From Aurantiacibacter marinus (GTDB lineage Bacteria > Pseudomonadota > Alphaproteobacteria > Sphingomonadales > Sphingomonadaceae), in assembly GCF_001021555.1 (NCBI RefSeq), contig NZ_LDCP01000001.1:620001-684000 (forward strand): DNA of 64,000 nucleotides, in the 5' to 3' direction. The notes under the pieces were generated by a model. That model was not told the origin of the DNA and made no database searches. It was given only the letters and a program-made list of their open reading frames with translations. How positions within the stretch are numbered: position 1 is the stretch's first letter; every line of letters begins with the position of its first letter. The translations under genes were made by a program, and so were the position numbers. Positions 56,671-64,000 of this stretch are shown in pieces.

Positions 56671-57828
56671 ATGGCGCGCAGCGACAACATTTCAGGCATA
56701 CAAACTCTTTTCCAACCCATCACAGCAGGCGATATCACCTTCCCCAACCGTGTGTGGATGGCACCGCTAACGCGCAGCCGTTCCGCTGCAGACGGCAATG
56801 AGCAGACGGCTCTGCATGCGCTTTATTATGCGCAGCGCGCCGGGGCTGGACTGATCGTTTCCGAAGCGACGCAAATCAGCCAGCAGGGGCAGGGCTATGC
56901 CTGGACGCCGGGCATCCACAGCGATGCGCAGGTCGATAGCTGGAAGCTGGTGACTGATGCGGTGCATGATGCAGGCGGGCGGATTTTCTGCCAGCTGTGG
57001 CACGTCGGTGCAGTCAGCCATCCGGTATTCCAGCCTGGCGGCAAAGCGCCGGTTTCCTCCAGTGCATGGACACCGAAAGGCGAGGCATTTGTCGGCGATC
57101 TGCTGCCCGATGGCCCGACCGTTCCCCATGAAGAAGCGCGCGCGCTTACCCGAGACGAAATTGACAGCGTTATCGAAGATTATCGCCACGCTGCACGGCA
57201 TGCGGCCAAGGCAGGGTTCGACGGTGTCGAACTGCATGCGGCCAATGGCTATCTGATTGACCAGTTCATGCGTTCCGGCGTCAACAGCCGCACCGATGAA
57301 TTCGGCGGCAGCCTTGAAAACAGGCTGCGGCTGCTGGGCATGGTCATCGAAGCTCTCTCGGAAGAACTTCCTGCAGGGCGGATCGGTGTGCGGTTAACGC
57401 CCATCGGCGGAGCTGGCGGCAGCCATGACGAAAAGCCCGAAGAAACTTATCCTGCCGCCGCCAAACTGCTTTCTGGAAGAGGCCTTGCCTATTTGCATGT
57501 CGTGCGTGCCACGGACCACGGCGGAGCGGATGGCGAGCGTTCCGACGGCGACGCAATTCTGAAAGACATGCGCGCGAATTTCGATGGTGCTTTCATCGCC
57601 AACGGCAATCTCTCGCCCGAAGACGCAATCCGCTGGATTGCAGAGGACCGCGCCGATGCCGTGGCATTCGGTCGCCAGTTTATCTCCAACCCGGATTTGC
57701 CTGCGCGTATCGCGCAAGGTGGACCGTATAACGAGCCTGACTATGACACGTTCTATGGCGGCGGAGCGCATGGCTATGTTGACTACCCTGCGCTTGGCGC
57801 TGTGAATGATCCCCTGCCGGTAAAGTAA
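56671..57828 (+). CDS. Old yellow enzyme-family alkene reductase
   Basis: FMN-dependent NAD(P)H ene-reductase (385 aa) of the NemA/XenB type, acting on activated C=C bonds or nitro compounds. Motifs: FPNRVWMAPLTRSRS, the active-site pair HAANGYLIDQFM (His, Asn) with NSRTDEFGGSLENRLRL, and the FMN-phosphate region VAFGRQFISNPDLPARI. ATG 56671 (MARSDNISG) is used; upstream ATG 56635 adds 12 residues. It is a single-gene unit, and an imperfect hairpin follows the stop. Confidence 0.92.
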   Translation: MARSDNISGIQTLFQPITAGDITFPNRVWMAPLTRSRSAADGNEQTALHALYYAQRAGAGLIVSEATQISQQGQGYAWTPGIHSDAQVDSWKLVTDAVHDAGGRIFCQLWHVGAVSHPVFQPGGKAPVSSSAWTPKGEAFVGDLLPDGPTVPHEEARALTRDEIDSVIEDYRHAARHAAKAGFDGVELHAANGYLIDQFMRSGVNSRTDEFGGSLENRLRLLGMVIEALSEELPAGRIGVRLTPIGGAGGSHDEKPEETYPAAAKLLSGRGLAYLHVVRATDHGGADGERSDGDAILKDMRANFDGAFIANGNLSPEDAIRWIAEDRADAVAFGRQFISNPDLPARIAQGGPYNEPDYDTFYGGGAHGYVDYPALGAVNDPLPVK

Positions 57829-57848
57829 CTGGACGTGTCAGCCAAGCG

Positions 57849-57887
57849 CACGGGGAACGGGCGCTGGGAGCATGCGTTCCCCTTGTG
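57849..57887. repeat. Inverted repeat after the alkene reductase gene
   Basis: GGGGAACG (57852-57859) pairs with CGTTCCCC (57875-57882), extendable outward with one mismatch. The loop is 15 nt. No T-tract follows, so it may be a weak terminator or an mRNA 3' stabiliser. Confidence 0.4.
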
Positions 57888-57914
57888 ACGCTCAATTTAT
57901 CCGAGGTGATTTCG

Positions 57915-58367
57915 ATGAACAGCCGTATTCTCATGGTGGTAACAGCCACCGCCGCCGTGATGTCCTTGTCCGCCTGCGAGACGCTGCAAGAGACGTATTT
58001 CGAAAACACATCGCCTACTTACGTGGTGGAACTGAGCGGCGCGAATGAAGTGCATAGCGCCAGCCCCAATGGCAGTGGCACGGCTGAAATCACCTTTACG
58101 GATGAATTGTCGCGGGTGTGCTGGGACTTGAACGATCTTGAAAACCTGGGCCCCATTACCGCTGCGCATATCCACCGCGGGGCTGCCGGCGTTGACGGCC
58201 CGGTCGTCTTGCCACTTGCCCGGGCAACCGAAGGCGGCTGGCGCGGTTGCAGCACCGAAACCGGCTGGGTGCAGCAAGCTTTCGATGAAGGGCTGTCGAA
58301 TTACTACGTCAACGTCCACACGGCGGAATATCCACGCGGGGCGATTCGCGGGCAGCTTCGTCGATAG
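57915..58367 (+). CDS. CHRD-domain lipoprotein
   Basis: A 150-aa exported protein. It has a lipoprotein signal peptide (MNSRILMVVTATAAVMSLSAC) and a mature CHRD domain: YVVELSGANEVHSASPNGSG, then AAHIHRGAAGVDGPVV, ending NVHTAEYPRGAIRGQL. CHRD domains are small beta-folds first seen in chordin; their role in bacteria is unclear. ATG 57915 is used; the upstream ATG at 57885 adds ten residues that do not look like a signal. It stands alone. Confidence 0.88.
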   Translation: MNSRILMVVTATAAVMSLSACETLQETYFENTSPTYVVELSGANEVHSASPNGSGTAEITFTDELSRVCWDLNDLENLGPITAAHIHRGAAGVDGPVVLPLARATEGGWRGCSTETGWVQQAFDEGLSNYYVNVHTAEYPRGAIRGQLRR

Positions 58368-58398
58368 TTGGGCCGATAGGCGCGCTGTTTATTAGCCG

Positions 58399-59103
58399 AT
58401 GACTGGATTATTGCCGCTCGGCCCCGACCCGCGCACGGACCAGCTTGAGACTATCCACAGCACGCTCATCAGCGCGTTCGGACGTATCGTGCGGCCCGAT
58501 GACAAGCGCCGCGATCCTGTCTGGACACTGGTTCAGGGCGTCATCGGGGCGCAGACGAAGACCGCGATTTCCAATGCATCAACCGACGCGCTGCGCGATC
58601 GGTTTGGTTCATGGGAAGGTGTGGCGCGCGCCGATGTTGCCGATCTGGAAGAATTGCTCCGGCCGCAGACTTTTCCCTCCGTCGCGGCGGAGCGGGTGAA
58701 GGCCTGCCTCACGGCCATCATCGAAGAGCGCGGGAGCGTGGACCTGCGCCATCTTTCCAACTTGCCCGATCATGATGCGATGGAATGGCTGCAGGCCTTG
58801 CCCGGTGTGGGGCGAAAAATCGCTGCGGGTGTCATGAACACCTCCATCTTTGTACGCCGCGCCCTGGTGATCGACGGACATCATCGGCGCGTCATGCAGC
58901 GCGCCGGTCTCGTCCCGCCAAAGGCCGACACTGCGCGAGTTTACGATACGTTGATGCCGCTGTTGCCGGAAGGCTGGTCTGCCGCCGATATCGACGAACA
59001 TCACTTGCTGGTTAAGCGTCTGGGGCAAGTGTATTGCCGCCCCGCCGTGCCCAAATGTCATGACTGTCCGATCCGTACCAATTGTGCCACTGGCCGTGCA
59101 TGA
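58399..59103 (+). CDS. Endonuclease III-like HhH-GPD DNA glycosylase
   Basis: A 234-aa base-excision repair enzyme. It has a helix-hairpin-helix with the catalytic lysine (ALPGVGRKIAAGVM), an aspartate in VIDGHHRRV, and the 4Fe-4S loop CRPAVPKCHDCPIRTNC (C-x6-C-x2-C-x5-C). It diverges from the true Nth encoded 840 bp downstream, so its substrate range may differ. Its stop overlaps the transporter start by four bases (ATGA). Confidence 0.87.
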   Translation: MTGLLPLGPDPRTDQLETIHSTLISAFGRIVRPDDKRRDPVWTLVQGVIGAQTKTAISNASTDALRDRFGSWEGVARADVADLEELLRPQTFPSVAAERVKACLTAIIEERGSVDLRHLSNLPDHDAMEWLQALPGVGRKIAAGVMNTSIFVRRALVIDGHHRRVMQRAGLVPPKADTARVYDTLMPLLPEGWSAADIDEHHLLVKRLGQVYCRPAVPKCHDCPIRTNCATGRA

Positions 59104-59942
59104 ATGACCTTTCCCGCGCCCGGATGACCCCTGCCAAAGTGATGCTGCTGGCAGCGGCTGCGATCATCGCCTTTGCTGGAAATTCCCTTTTCGCACGCGC
59201 CGCATTGGCCGACGGGGCGATGGGCGCAGGTGCCTATTCCGCGTTTCGGCTGGCGGCGGGCGCGCTTATCCTGCTGCCGGTTTTGGGCCGTACTCCGGGC
59301 CGCGCCGACCTGTTCGGAGCCACTGCGCTGGCGATCTATATCGGCAGTTTTTCGTTCGCCTACATCAGCCTTGGCGCAGCCAGCGGGGCGCTTATCCTGT
59401 TCGCCTGCGTCCAGGCGACGATCCTGCTGATCGCAGCAATACGCGGCGATGCTCCGGCCTTGCGCGGCTGGCTGGGTATGGCGCTGGCATTGGCTGGTGT
59501 GGCCTATCTGCTGGCCCCCGGTGCAGGCGCAGTGGAGATTGCTCCTGCACTGTTGATGGCAATGGCGGGCGCCGCATGGGGCGTCTACACACTTCTGGGG
59601 CGCGGCGCCGGCGATCCCGCTGGCCGCACTGCACGCAATTTTCTGCTGGCGACACCGATGGTTCTGCCGATGCTGCTGTTGGATAGCGCCTGGCCAACAG
59701 GGTTCGGCGTTGTCATGGCTGTGCTATCTGGCGCGCTGACTTCGGGCCTTGGTTATGTCGTTTGGTATGCGGTCGCCCCGCGCATGGGGTTGGCGACTGT
59801 CGCGGCAGTGCAACTGGCCACGCCTGTGGTGGCAGCGCTGGGCGGGGCTTTATTGTTGGCAGAACCGCTCACCCTGTCGCTGGCCCTTGCCAGCACGCTG
59901 ATCCTTGGCGGTATCCTGCTGACGCTTGAAAGGCGCAACTGA
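59100..59942 (+). CDS. EamA-family (DMT) transporter
   Basis: A 280-aa inner-membrane permease with ten predicted TM helices in two EamA repeats (about 10-130 and 145-275); the segment GAASGALILFACVQATILL ends the first. Substrate unknown; family members export amino acids or other metabolites. ATG 59100 overlaps the glycosylase stop. The stop TGA shares its A with the start of nth, so it is sandwiched and co-translated between two endonuclease III homologues. There is no obvious functional reason. Confidence 0.88.
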   Translation: MNDLSRARMTPAKVMLLAAAAIIAFAGNSLFARAALADGAMGAGAYSAFRLAAGALILLPVLGRTPGRADLFGATALAIYIGSFSFAYISLGAASGALILFACVQATILLIAAIRGDAPALRGWLGMALALAGVAYLLAPGAGAVEIAPALLMAMAGAAWGVYTLLGRGAGDPAGRTARNFLLATPMVLPMLLLDSAWPTGFGVVMAVLSGALTSGLGYVVWYAVAPRMGLATVAAVQLATPVVAALGGALLLAEPLTLSLALASTLILGGILLTLERRN

Positions 59943-60616
59943 TGCTGGACCGCGCACAGGTGGAACAGGTGTACGCCCGCCTTTCCCAAGCCATGCCGGG
60001 GCGCACGAAAGATGCCAAAGGCCCCAAGGGACAACCCGATCCGTTTCGCAGCTGCATTTCCTGCATGCTGTCTGCCCAATCGCTCGACAGCAATACTGCG
60101 AAAGCTGCCAAAGCGCTGTTTGCGCTCGCCCGTACACCGGAAGATATGCTGGCCCTTACGGGTGAACAGATCGCCGCCGCGATCAAGCCGTGCGGACTCT
60201 ACAACGTAAAGGCGCGCAATATCCGCAAGTTCTGCGAGGCGCTGCTGGCGGACCATGGCGGGAGGGTGCCGGCCACGCGTGAAGGCCTGCTCAGCCTGCC
60301 GGGTATCGGCCGCAAATGCGCCGATATCGTCATGAGTTTTGCCTTCGGTGAAGATGTCATCGCGGTTGATACTCACGTCCACCGCGTCTGCAATCGCATC
60401 GGCCTGACGCAGGCGAAAACAGCCGACAAGACAGCACAGCAACTGGAAGACCGTTCACCTGATTGGGCCATGCGTGACGGGCACTTCTGGCTGATCCAAT
60501 TCGGCAAGCGGATCTGCAGCGCGCGCGCACCCAAATGCGAACAATGCCCGGTCAGCGATCTTTGTGAATATTTTGGCGACACACGTGATCATTCAGATGC
60601 GCCGCGCCCTTATTGA
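59942..60616 (+). CDS. nth: Endonuclease III
   Basis: Bifunctional DNA glycosylase/AP lyase removing oxidised pyrimidines. The 224-aa protein has the HhH LSLPGIGRKCADIV with catalytic K125, D143 in VIAVDTHVHRV and the 4Fe-4S cluster loop CSARAPKCEQCPVSDLC. Note that the lysine is followed by Cys instead of the usual Thr (GRKT). Length is normal. It is the last gene of the glycosylase-transporter-nth operon. A low-complexity repeat follows the stop. Confidence 0.95.
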   Translation: MLDRAQVEQVYARLSQAMPGRTKDAKGPKGQPDPFRSCISCMLSAQSLDSNTAKAAKALFALARTPEDMLALTGEQIAAAIKPCGLYNVKARNIRKFCEALLADHGGRVPATREGLLSLPGIGRKCADIVMSFAFGEDVIAVDTHVHRVCNRIGLTQAKTADKTAQQLEDRSPDWAMRDGHFWLIQFGKRICSARAPKCEQCPVSDLCEYFGDTRDHSDAPRPY

Positions 60617-60641
60617 CTGTTGATCGACGCGCCGTTGCTGT

Positions 60642-60667
60642 CGCCGTCGCCGTCGCCGCCGCCGCCG
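60642..60667. repeat. GTCGCC hexanucleotide / GCC microsatellite
   Basis: Three GTCGCC units run into several GCC units between nth (plus) and the DUF924 gene (minus). This is simple-sequence DNA with a possible slippage risk. It lies outside both coding regions, just past the DUF924 stop. Confidence 0.6.
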
Positions 60668-60682
60668 CTGTTCCTGCCGCCT

Positions 60683-61237
60683 TTACCAGGCGAACCCGGC
60701 ATCGATGGCGCGCCTTTCCGCAGATGTCGTTTCCCGGCCCAGAATATCATTGCGATGCGGGAAGCGCCCAAACCGCGCGATCATGCGGTAATGGCTGCGC
60801 GCAAAACCAAAGTTCCGGCCGCCATTGATCCGGCGAAATATTTCCAGCGCGCGGCGCTGGTCGGCAATGTCCTCGCTGTGCATCAAAGGCATAGCCAGGA
60901 ATTGCGCCTGACGGAGCGGCACAGCGAGATCGTATCCGCAATCCAGCGCTTCATGCGCAATGGCGCAGGCCAGCGGATCGAAGGCGAATGCGCGCGGTGT
61001 CCCGCGATAGATATTGCGCGGCATCTGGTCGAACAGCAGGACGCTGGCGAGTGCAGTGCCCGGATCTGAGGTAAAGGTGGTCCGGGGCATGCGGCAAAGC
61101 GCCTCCAGCTCCGGCTGAAAGCGCTCTGTGCAAACTTGATCGAGATTGCCGGAACCACCCCACCAATCGCGCGGGCCAAGGCGGTGAAACCAGAAGTGGA
61201 GGATCTCAGCGGCCCATCGCCTGCGCGCCATGGCCAC
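60683..61237 (-). CDS. DUF924-family protein
   Basis: A 184-aa helical protein with family segments ILHFWFHRLGPRDWWGGSGN, LLFDQMPRNIYRGTPRAFAFD, MPLMHSEDIADQRRAL and GRFPHRNDILGR. The fold is TPR-like; bacterial role unknown. ATG 61237 or 61231 are both possible (MAMARR). It lies eight bases after the stop of the secreted protein gene at 61245, so the two form an operon. The C-terminus has a few extra residues compared with typical homologues, which end near the GxETT segment. Confidence 0.88.
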   Translation of the reverse strand: MAMARRRWAAEILHFWFHRLGPRDWWGGSGNLDQVCTERFQPELEALCRMPRTTFTSDPGTALASVLLFDQMPRNIYRGTPRAFAFDPLACAIAHEALDCGYDLAVPLRQAQFLAMPLMHSEDIADQRRALEIFRRINGGRNFGFARSHYRMIARFGRFPHRNDILGRETTSAERRAIDAGFAW

Positions 61238-61244
61238 TGCAAAA

Positions 61245-61661
61245 TCAGCCTTCGGCTTCGGGCGCTTCGGTGTAGGGTGTCCAGTCGCTCAGGAACAGAA
61301 TGCCGGAAAACATGCCAGAACTGCGGTCGATCGTGCGGTGCACATCATGGCGGCAGAGCTGGCTGCCGGTACGTTCAATGATCGGCACATCCCACGGGCC
61401 AAGGTTACGCGGATCGCTTGCCCGGGCGACCCATAAGGTGCCGCCGCGTTCGTACGCCAGACCGACGTTTTCGACCACCCGCAGGCGATTGCTGTTGAAT
61501 GTCGAGATGCAGGAAGTCGGCTCACCCGCGACCCGGCCTTCGACCAGCTCTTCGAATGCCTCTTCATATTGGGCTTCGCGCTGGGCTTCGCGGTCCTGCG
61601 CGGCGGCAGGAACGGTGGCGGCCAGCAAAGTGGTCGCGACTGCGGCAAGAATCAGTTTCAT
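61245..61661 (-). CDS. Secreted protein of unknown function
   Basis: A 138-aa exported protein with a signal peptide (MKLILAAVATTLLAATVPAAAQ) and two cysteines in the mature part (PTSCISTFNSNRLR and GSQLCRHDVHRTID). The sequence is conserved in style with small sphingomonad periplasmic proteins but I know no function. ATG 61661 begins at the signal peptide. It is upstream of and co-directional with the DUF924 gene. Confidence 0.72.
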   Translation of the reverse strand: MKLILAAVATTLLAATVPAAAQDREAQREAQYEEAFEELVEGRVAGEPTSCISTFNSNRLRVVENVGLAYERGGTLWVARASDPRNLGPWDVPIIERTGSQLCRHDVHRTIDRSSGMFSGILFLSDWTPYTEAPEAEG

Positions 61662-61747
61662 ATCGCTTCTCCAGACACGGTCATGATACACAATACCGCT
61701 GAACCTAGGCTGACAGCGCATGCGGGTGTGCCCCGCGCGCGGTAAAC

Positions 61748-61975
61748 CTACGCCGCCACGTCAGGTACGTTGCCATCATCCGCCGGGCCGCCCTGAAGGA
61801 TGAAACGCCGGTCGCAATAGCCGCAATCGGCATAGCCTTTTTCGTCGATCTGCATCCACACGCGTGGATGGCCGAGGCTGACGGGTAAATAATTCTCGCC
61901 GCCGCGAATATCGCCTGCGCCGTCGCACCAGACTCGAGGAGTATCAACGATTGTGGTTTCGGGTACCTGTTCCAT
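61748..61975 (-). CDS. CHCC zinc-finger protein (NDUFS6-like)
   Basis: A 75-aa protein of the zinc-finger CHCC family. The four ligands are visible: C17 (RVWCDG), H36 (LGHPRVWMQI), C51 and C54 (ADCGYCDRRF). The mitochondrial homologue NDUFS6 is an accessory subunit of complex I. Nothing else of complex I is encoded here, and the gene stands alone, divergent from the ABC ATPase gene with 56 bp between. Confidence 0.9.
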   Translation of the reverse strand: MEQVPETTIVDTPRVWCDGAGDIRGGENYLPVSLGHPRVWMQIDEKGYADCGYCDRRFILQGGPADDGNVPDVAA

Positions 61976-62031
61976 CCTTGTGCTCCTATCGCTTTACGCG
62001 GGGCGGGAAAAGCCCCTAAGAGCGCTGCGAT

Positions 62032-62976
62032 ATGGCCGATAATGCAATCGAAATCCGCGATCTTCGCAAAGTCTACGCCGGCAGCGGCGATGCGCCGCCC
62101 AAAGAGGCGCTGAAAGGCGTTACCTTCGATGTGCCCGAAGGCCAGGTTTTCGGCCTGCTCGGCCCTAATGGCGCGGGCAAGTCCACGCTGATCAACATCA
62201 TGGCGGGCATGGTGAACAAGACCGGTGGCACGGTAAAAATCTGGGGCCACGATATCGATACCGATCACCGCAATGCGAAGCTGAACATCGGCATCGTACC
62301 ACAGGAAATCGTCTTCGATCCGTTTTTCACCCCTTTCGAGGTGCTGGAAAACCAGGGCGGCATGTACGGCGTTGCAAAGGCGCTGAGGCGGTCCGAGGAA
62401 TTGCTGAAGGCTGTGCGGCTGGAAGACAAGCGCAACGCCTATGCCCGGACATTGTCCGGCGGGATGAAGCGGCGTTTGCTGATTGCGAAGGCCATGGTCC
62501 ATTCCCCGCCGATCCTTGTGCTGGATGAACCGACCGCCGGTGTGGACGTGGAACTGCGCCGCCAGCTGTGGGAACTGGTGAGCGAACTGAATTCCGAAGG
62601 CGTGACCGTTGTTCTGACCACACACTACCTCGAAGAAGCAGAGCAATTGTGTGAACGTATCGCGATCATCAACAATGGCGAGTTGATCGCCAACAGGACC
62701 ACCCGCGAACTGGTTGCCATGGGCCGCGAGAAAATCGTGCGCGTTTCGGTAGACAAGGACCTTGGCGGTCCGATCATGGAAGAGGCTTTCACCAAGGCCG
62801 AAGTGATCGAGGACCGTATTCTGGAAGTGACTTACAACCGGGACAGTGCCAGCGCCGGGCAAGTGCTCTCGCTGATCCAGCAGCACGGTTATGTCATAGA
62901 GGACGTAACCACGCGTGAGGCTGATCTGGAAGATGTGTTCGTGCAGCTGACTGCGCCAGCCGAAGCCGCAACCTGA
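62032..62976 (+). CDS. ABC transporter ATP-binding protein (ABC-2 export type)
   Basis: A 314-aa ATPase subunit of the DrrA/CcmA-like exporter class. It has Walker A GLLGPNGAGKS (41-51), Q-loop IVPQEI, signature TLSGGMKRRL, Walker B LVLDEPTAGVD and the H-loop TTHYLEE; the C-terminal 75 residues are a DrrA-like extension. The cognate membrane permease usually follows, but here the next gene is nadB; the permease must lie elsewhere. Confidence 0.92.
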   Translation: MADNAIEIRDLRKVYAGSGDAPPKEALKGVTFDVPEGQVFGLLGPNGAGKSTLINIMAGMVNKTGGTVKIWGHDIDTDHRNAKLNIGIVPQEIVFDPFFTPFEVLENQGGMYGVAKALRRSEELLKAVRLEDKRNAYARTLSGGMKRRLLIAKAMVHSPPILVLDEPTAGVDVELRRQLWELVSELNSEGVTVVLTTHYLEEAEQLCERIAIINNGELIANRTTRELVAMGREKIVRVSVDKDLGGPIMEEAFTKAEVIEDRILEVTYNRDSASAGQVLSLIQQHGYVIEDVTTREADLEDVFVQLTAPAEAAT

Positions 62977-63024
62977 TCTGACGCGATGCGGTCCCCAACA
63001 AGCCCAGGATGAGCGGAGTTTCAT

Positions 63025-64000
63025 TTGCCTGACCAAAACCATCATGACGTCCTGATCATCGGCTCCGGCGCGGCCGGGCTTACCGCCGCGCTCACTCTGG
63101 CGGAAAAGTGCAAGGTTCTTGTTCTCGCCAAGGGCACGCTGCGCAGTGGCTCTACCGCGTGGGCGCAGGGCGGGATCGCTGCTGTTCTCGATGCCGGCGA
63201 CACGTTTGAAGATCATATCCGCGATACGATGGTGGCGGGTGCGGGCCTGAATGACAGGGAGACGGTGGAATTCGTCATCGAAGGCGCGCCGCGTGCGATT
63301 GACCGGTTGTGCGAATTGGGCGTGCCGTTCAACCGCGAAAGCGGGGATCTGCACCTCACCCGCGAAGGCGGGCATTCCCACCGCCGCATCGTCCATGTCG
63401 ATGATGCGACTGGCTGGGCCGTACAGGCCGCGCTGCTGAAGGCGGCAGAGGAAAGTCCCAATATTACCTTGCTGCCGGACCGCACCTGCGTTGACCTGAT
63501 CACCGGGCGGCATGAGGCGAAATATTCAGGGTCCGGCCGCGTGTGGGGTGCCTATGCGCTCGATACGGCGACGGGCAAGGTGGAAGCTTATACTGCCAAG
63601 GCCACGATCATGGCGGCGGGCGGGGCTGGTCGCGTCTATCAATTCTCTACCGCACCGCGCGGCGCGACCGGAGACGGTATCGCAATGGCATGGCGTGCAG
63701 GCGCGCGCGTTTCCAATATGGAGATGATGCAGTTCCACCCTACCTGCCTGTACAATCTGGACGTCAAGAACTTCCTCATCACGGAGGCCGTGCGCGGTGA
63801 GGGCGGGCGGCTGTTCCACCCTGAAACCGGCCACCGCTTCATGGCTGATTACGATCCGGAACGGATGGAGCTTGCACCTCGCGATGTGGTGGCGCGCGCG
63901 ATAGACGACCAGATCAAACGTTATGGTCTGGATTACGTCCATCTGGATATCAGCCACGAAGAACCTGAATTCGTGAAGCAGCACTTCCCGACAATCCATG
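63025..64000 (+). CDS. nadB: L-aspartate oxidase, N-terminal part (runs off the window)
   Basis: FAD enzyme that oxidises L-aspartate to iminoaspartate in NAD synthesis. 325 codons are visible: the FAD loop DVLIIGSGAAGLTAAL, STAWAQGGIAAVLDAGDT, LTREGGHSHRRIVHVDDATG (active-site loop) and MEMMQFHPTCLYN, ending QHFPTIH. The start is TTG 63025, since an in-frame stop at 63010 rules out anything upstream, and ATG 63010 is out of frame. It is 48 bp downstream of the ABC ATPase. Confidence 0.92.
   Translation, partial: MPDQNHHDVLIIGSGAAGLTAALTLAEKCKVLVLAKGTLRSGSTAWAQGGIAAVLDAGDTFEDHIRDTMVAGAGLNDRETVEFVIEGAPRAIDRLCELGVPFNRESGDLHLTREGGHSHRRIVHVDDATGWAVQAALLKAAEESPNITLLPDRTCVDLITGRHEAKYSGSGRVWGAYALDTATGKVEAYTAKATIMAAGGAGRVYQFSTAPRGATGDGIAMAWRAGARVSNMEMMQFHPTCLYNLDVKNFLITEAVRGEGGRLFHPETGHRFMADYDPERMELAPRDVVARAIDDQIKRYGLDYVHLDISHEEPEFVKQHFPTIH

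Overview
The window reads as a chromosomal segment of an alphaproteobacterium of order Sphingomonadales, most likely family Erythrobacteraceae. The basis is high GC, dense short-gap operons with 1-4 nt stop/start overlaps, a PabB-PabC fusion, alphaproteobacterial-type GlnD, MidA/NDUFAF7 and NDUFS6-type zinc-finger proteins, an HWE histidine kinase, a large TonB receptor and a VPAP-type PEP-CTERM protein. The assignment rests on gene content, not on a computed phylogeny. No tRNA, rRNA, CRISPR array, IS element, integrase or prophage was found. About 60 protein genes are supported, with one clear pseudogene and partial genes at both edges (ribA on the left, nadB on the right).

Layout. 1-3.1 kb (minus): ribA fragment, xth, lolA with a strong terminator, rpmG, then arfB. 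3-6.7 kb: a tightly overlapping minus operon pabBC - aminotransferase - pseudouridine synthase - arfB. 6.7-8.3 kb: a HerA-like ATPase. 8.3-11.1 kb: an EF-hand protein co-transcribed with an OmpR-type regulator and its kinase. 11.3-15.7 kb: two peptidases divergent from one promoter region, plus a thioesterase. 15.7-23 kb (minus): a 7TM-DISM diguanylate cyclase, alanine dehydrogenase, a second HerA-like ATPase and a TonB-dependent receptor. 23.3-27.6 kb: a five-gene amidoligase cassette (RimB-type protease, RimK, outer-membrane barrel, 7TM protein, second ATP-grasp ligase). 27.6-35.2 kb: ftsK, a ThiE-like gene, yggS, a periplasmic protein, PilZ, glnD. 35.4-39 kb: lgt, midA and an HWE kinase. 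39-43.4 kb: part of leucine catabolism (ivd, mccB). 43.4-47.8 kb: acyltransferase, DUF1295 enzyme, EEP-family hydrolase, M50 peptidase, AI-2E-type permease. 48-50.6 kb: gyrB. 51-53.4 kb: a PEP-CTERM protein and a TPR lipoprotein. 53.5-64 kb: a 26-residue peptide gene, guaA, a lipoprotein, a decayed hydrolase gene, an ene-reductase, a CHRD lipoprotein, two endonuclease III homologues, an EamA transporter, DUF924, a secreted protein, a zinc finger, an ABC ATPase and nadB.

The most interesting material is: (1) the amidoligase cassette at 23.3-27.6 kb, where the 7TM protein lacks the usual N-terminal inactive transglutaminase domain and its reading frame joins the second ATP-grasp ligase exactly if one G is dropped from a four-G run; (2) a 52-bp tandem repeat behind gyrB whose units repeat the GyrB C-terminal tail, the outermost copy differing mainly at synonymous positions; (3) a 39-nt promoter-like element present twice, upstream of the gyrB leader and upstream of the 26-residue membrane peptide gene; and (4) three consecutive perfect hairpins in the gyrB upstream region.
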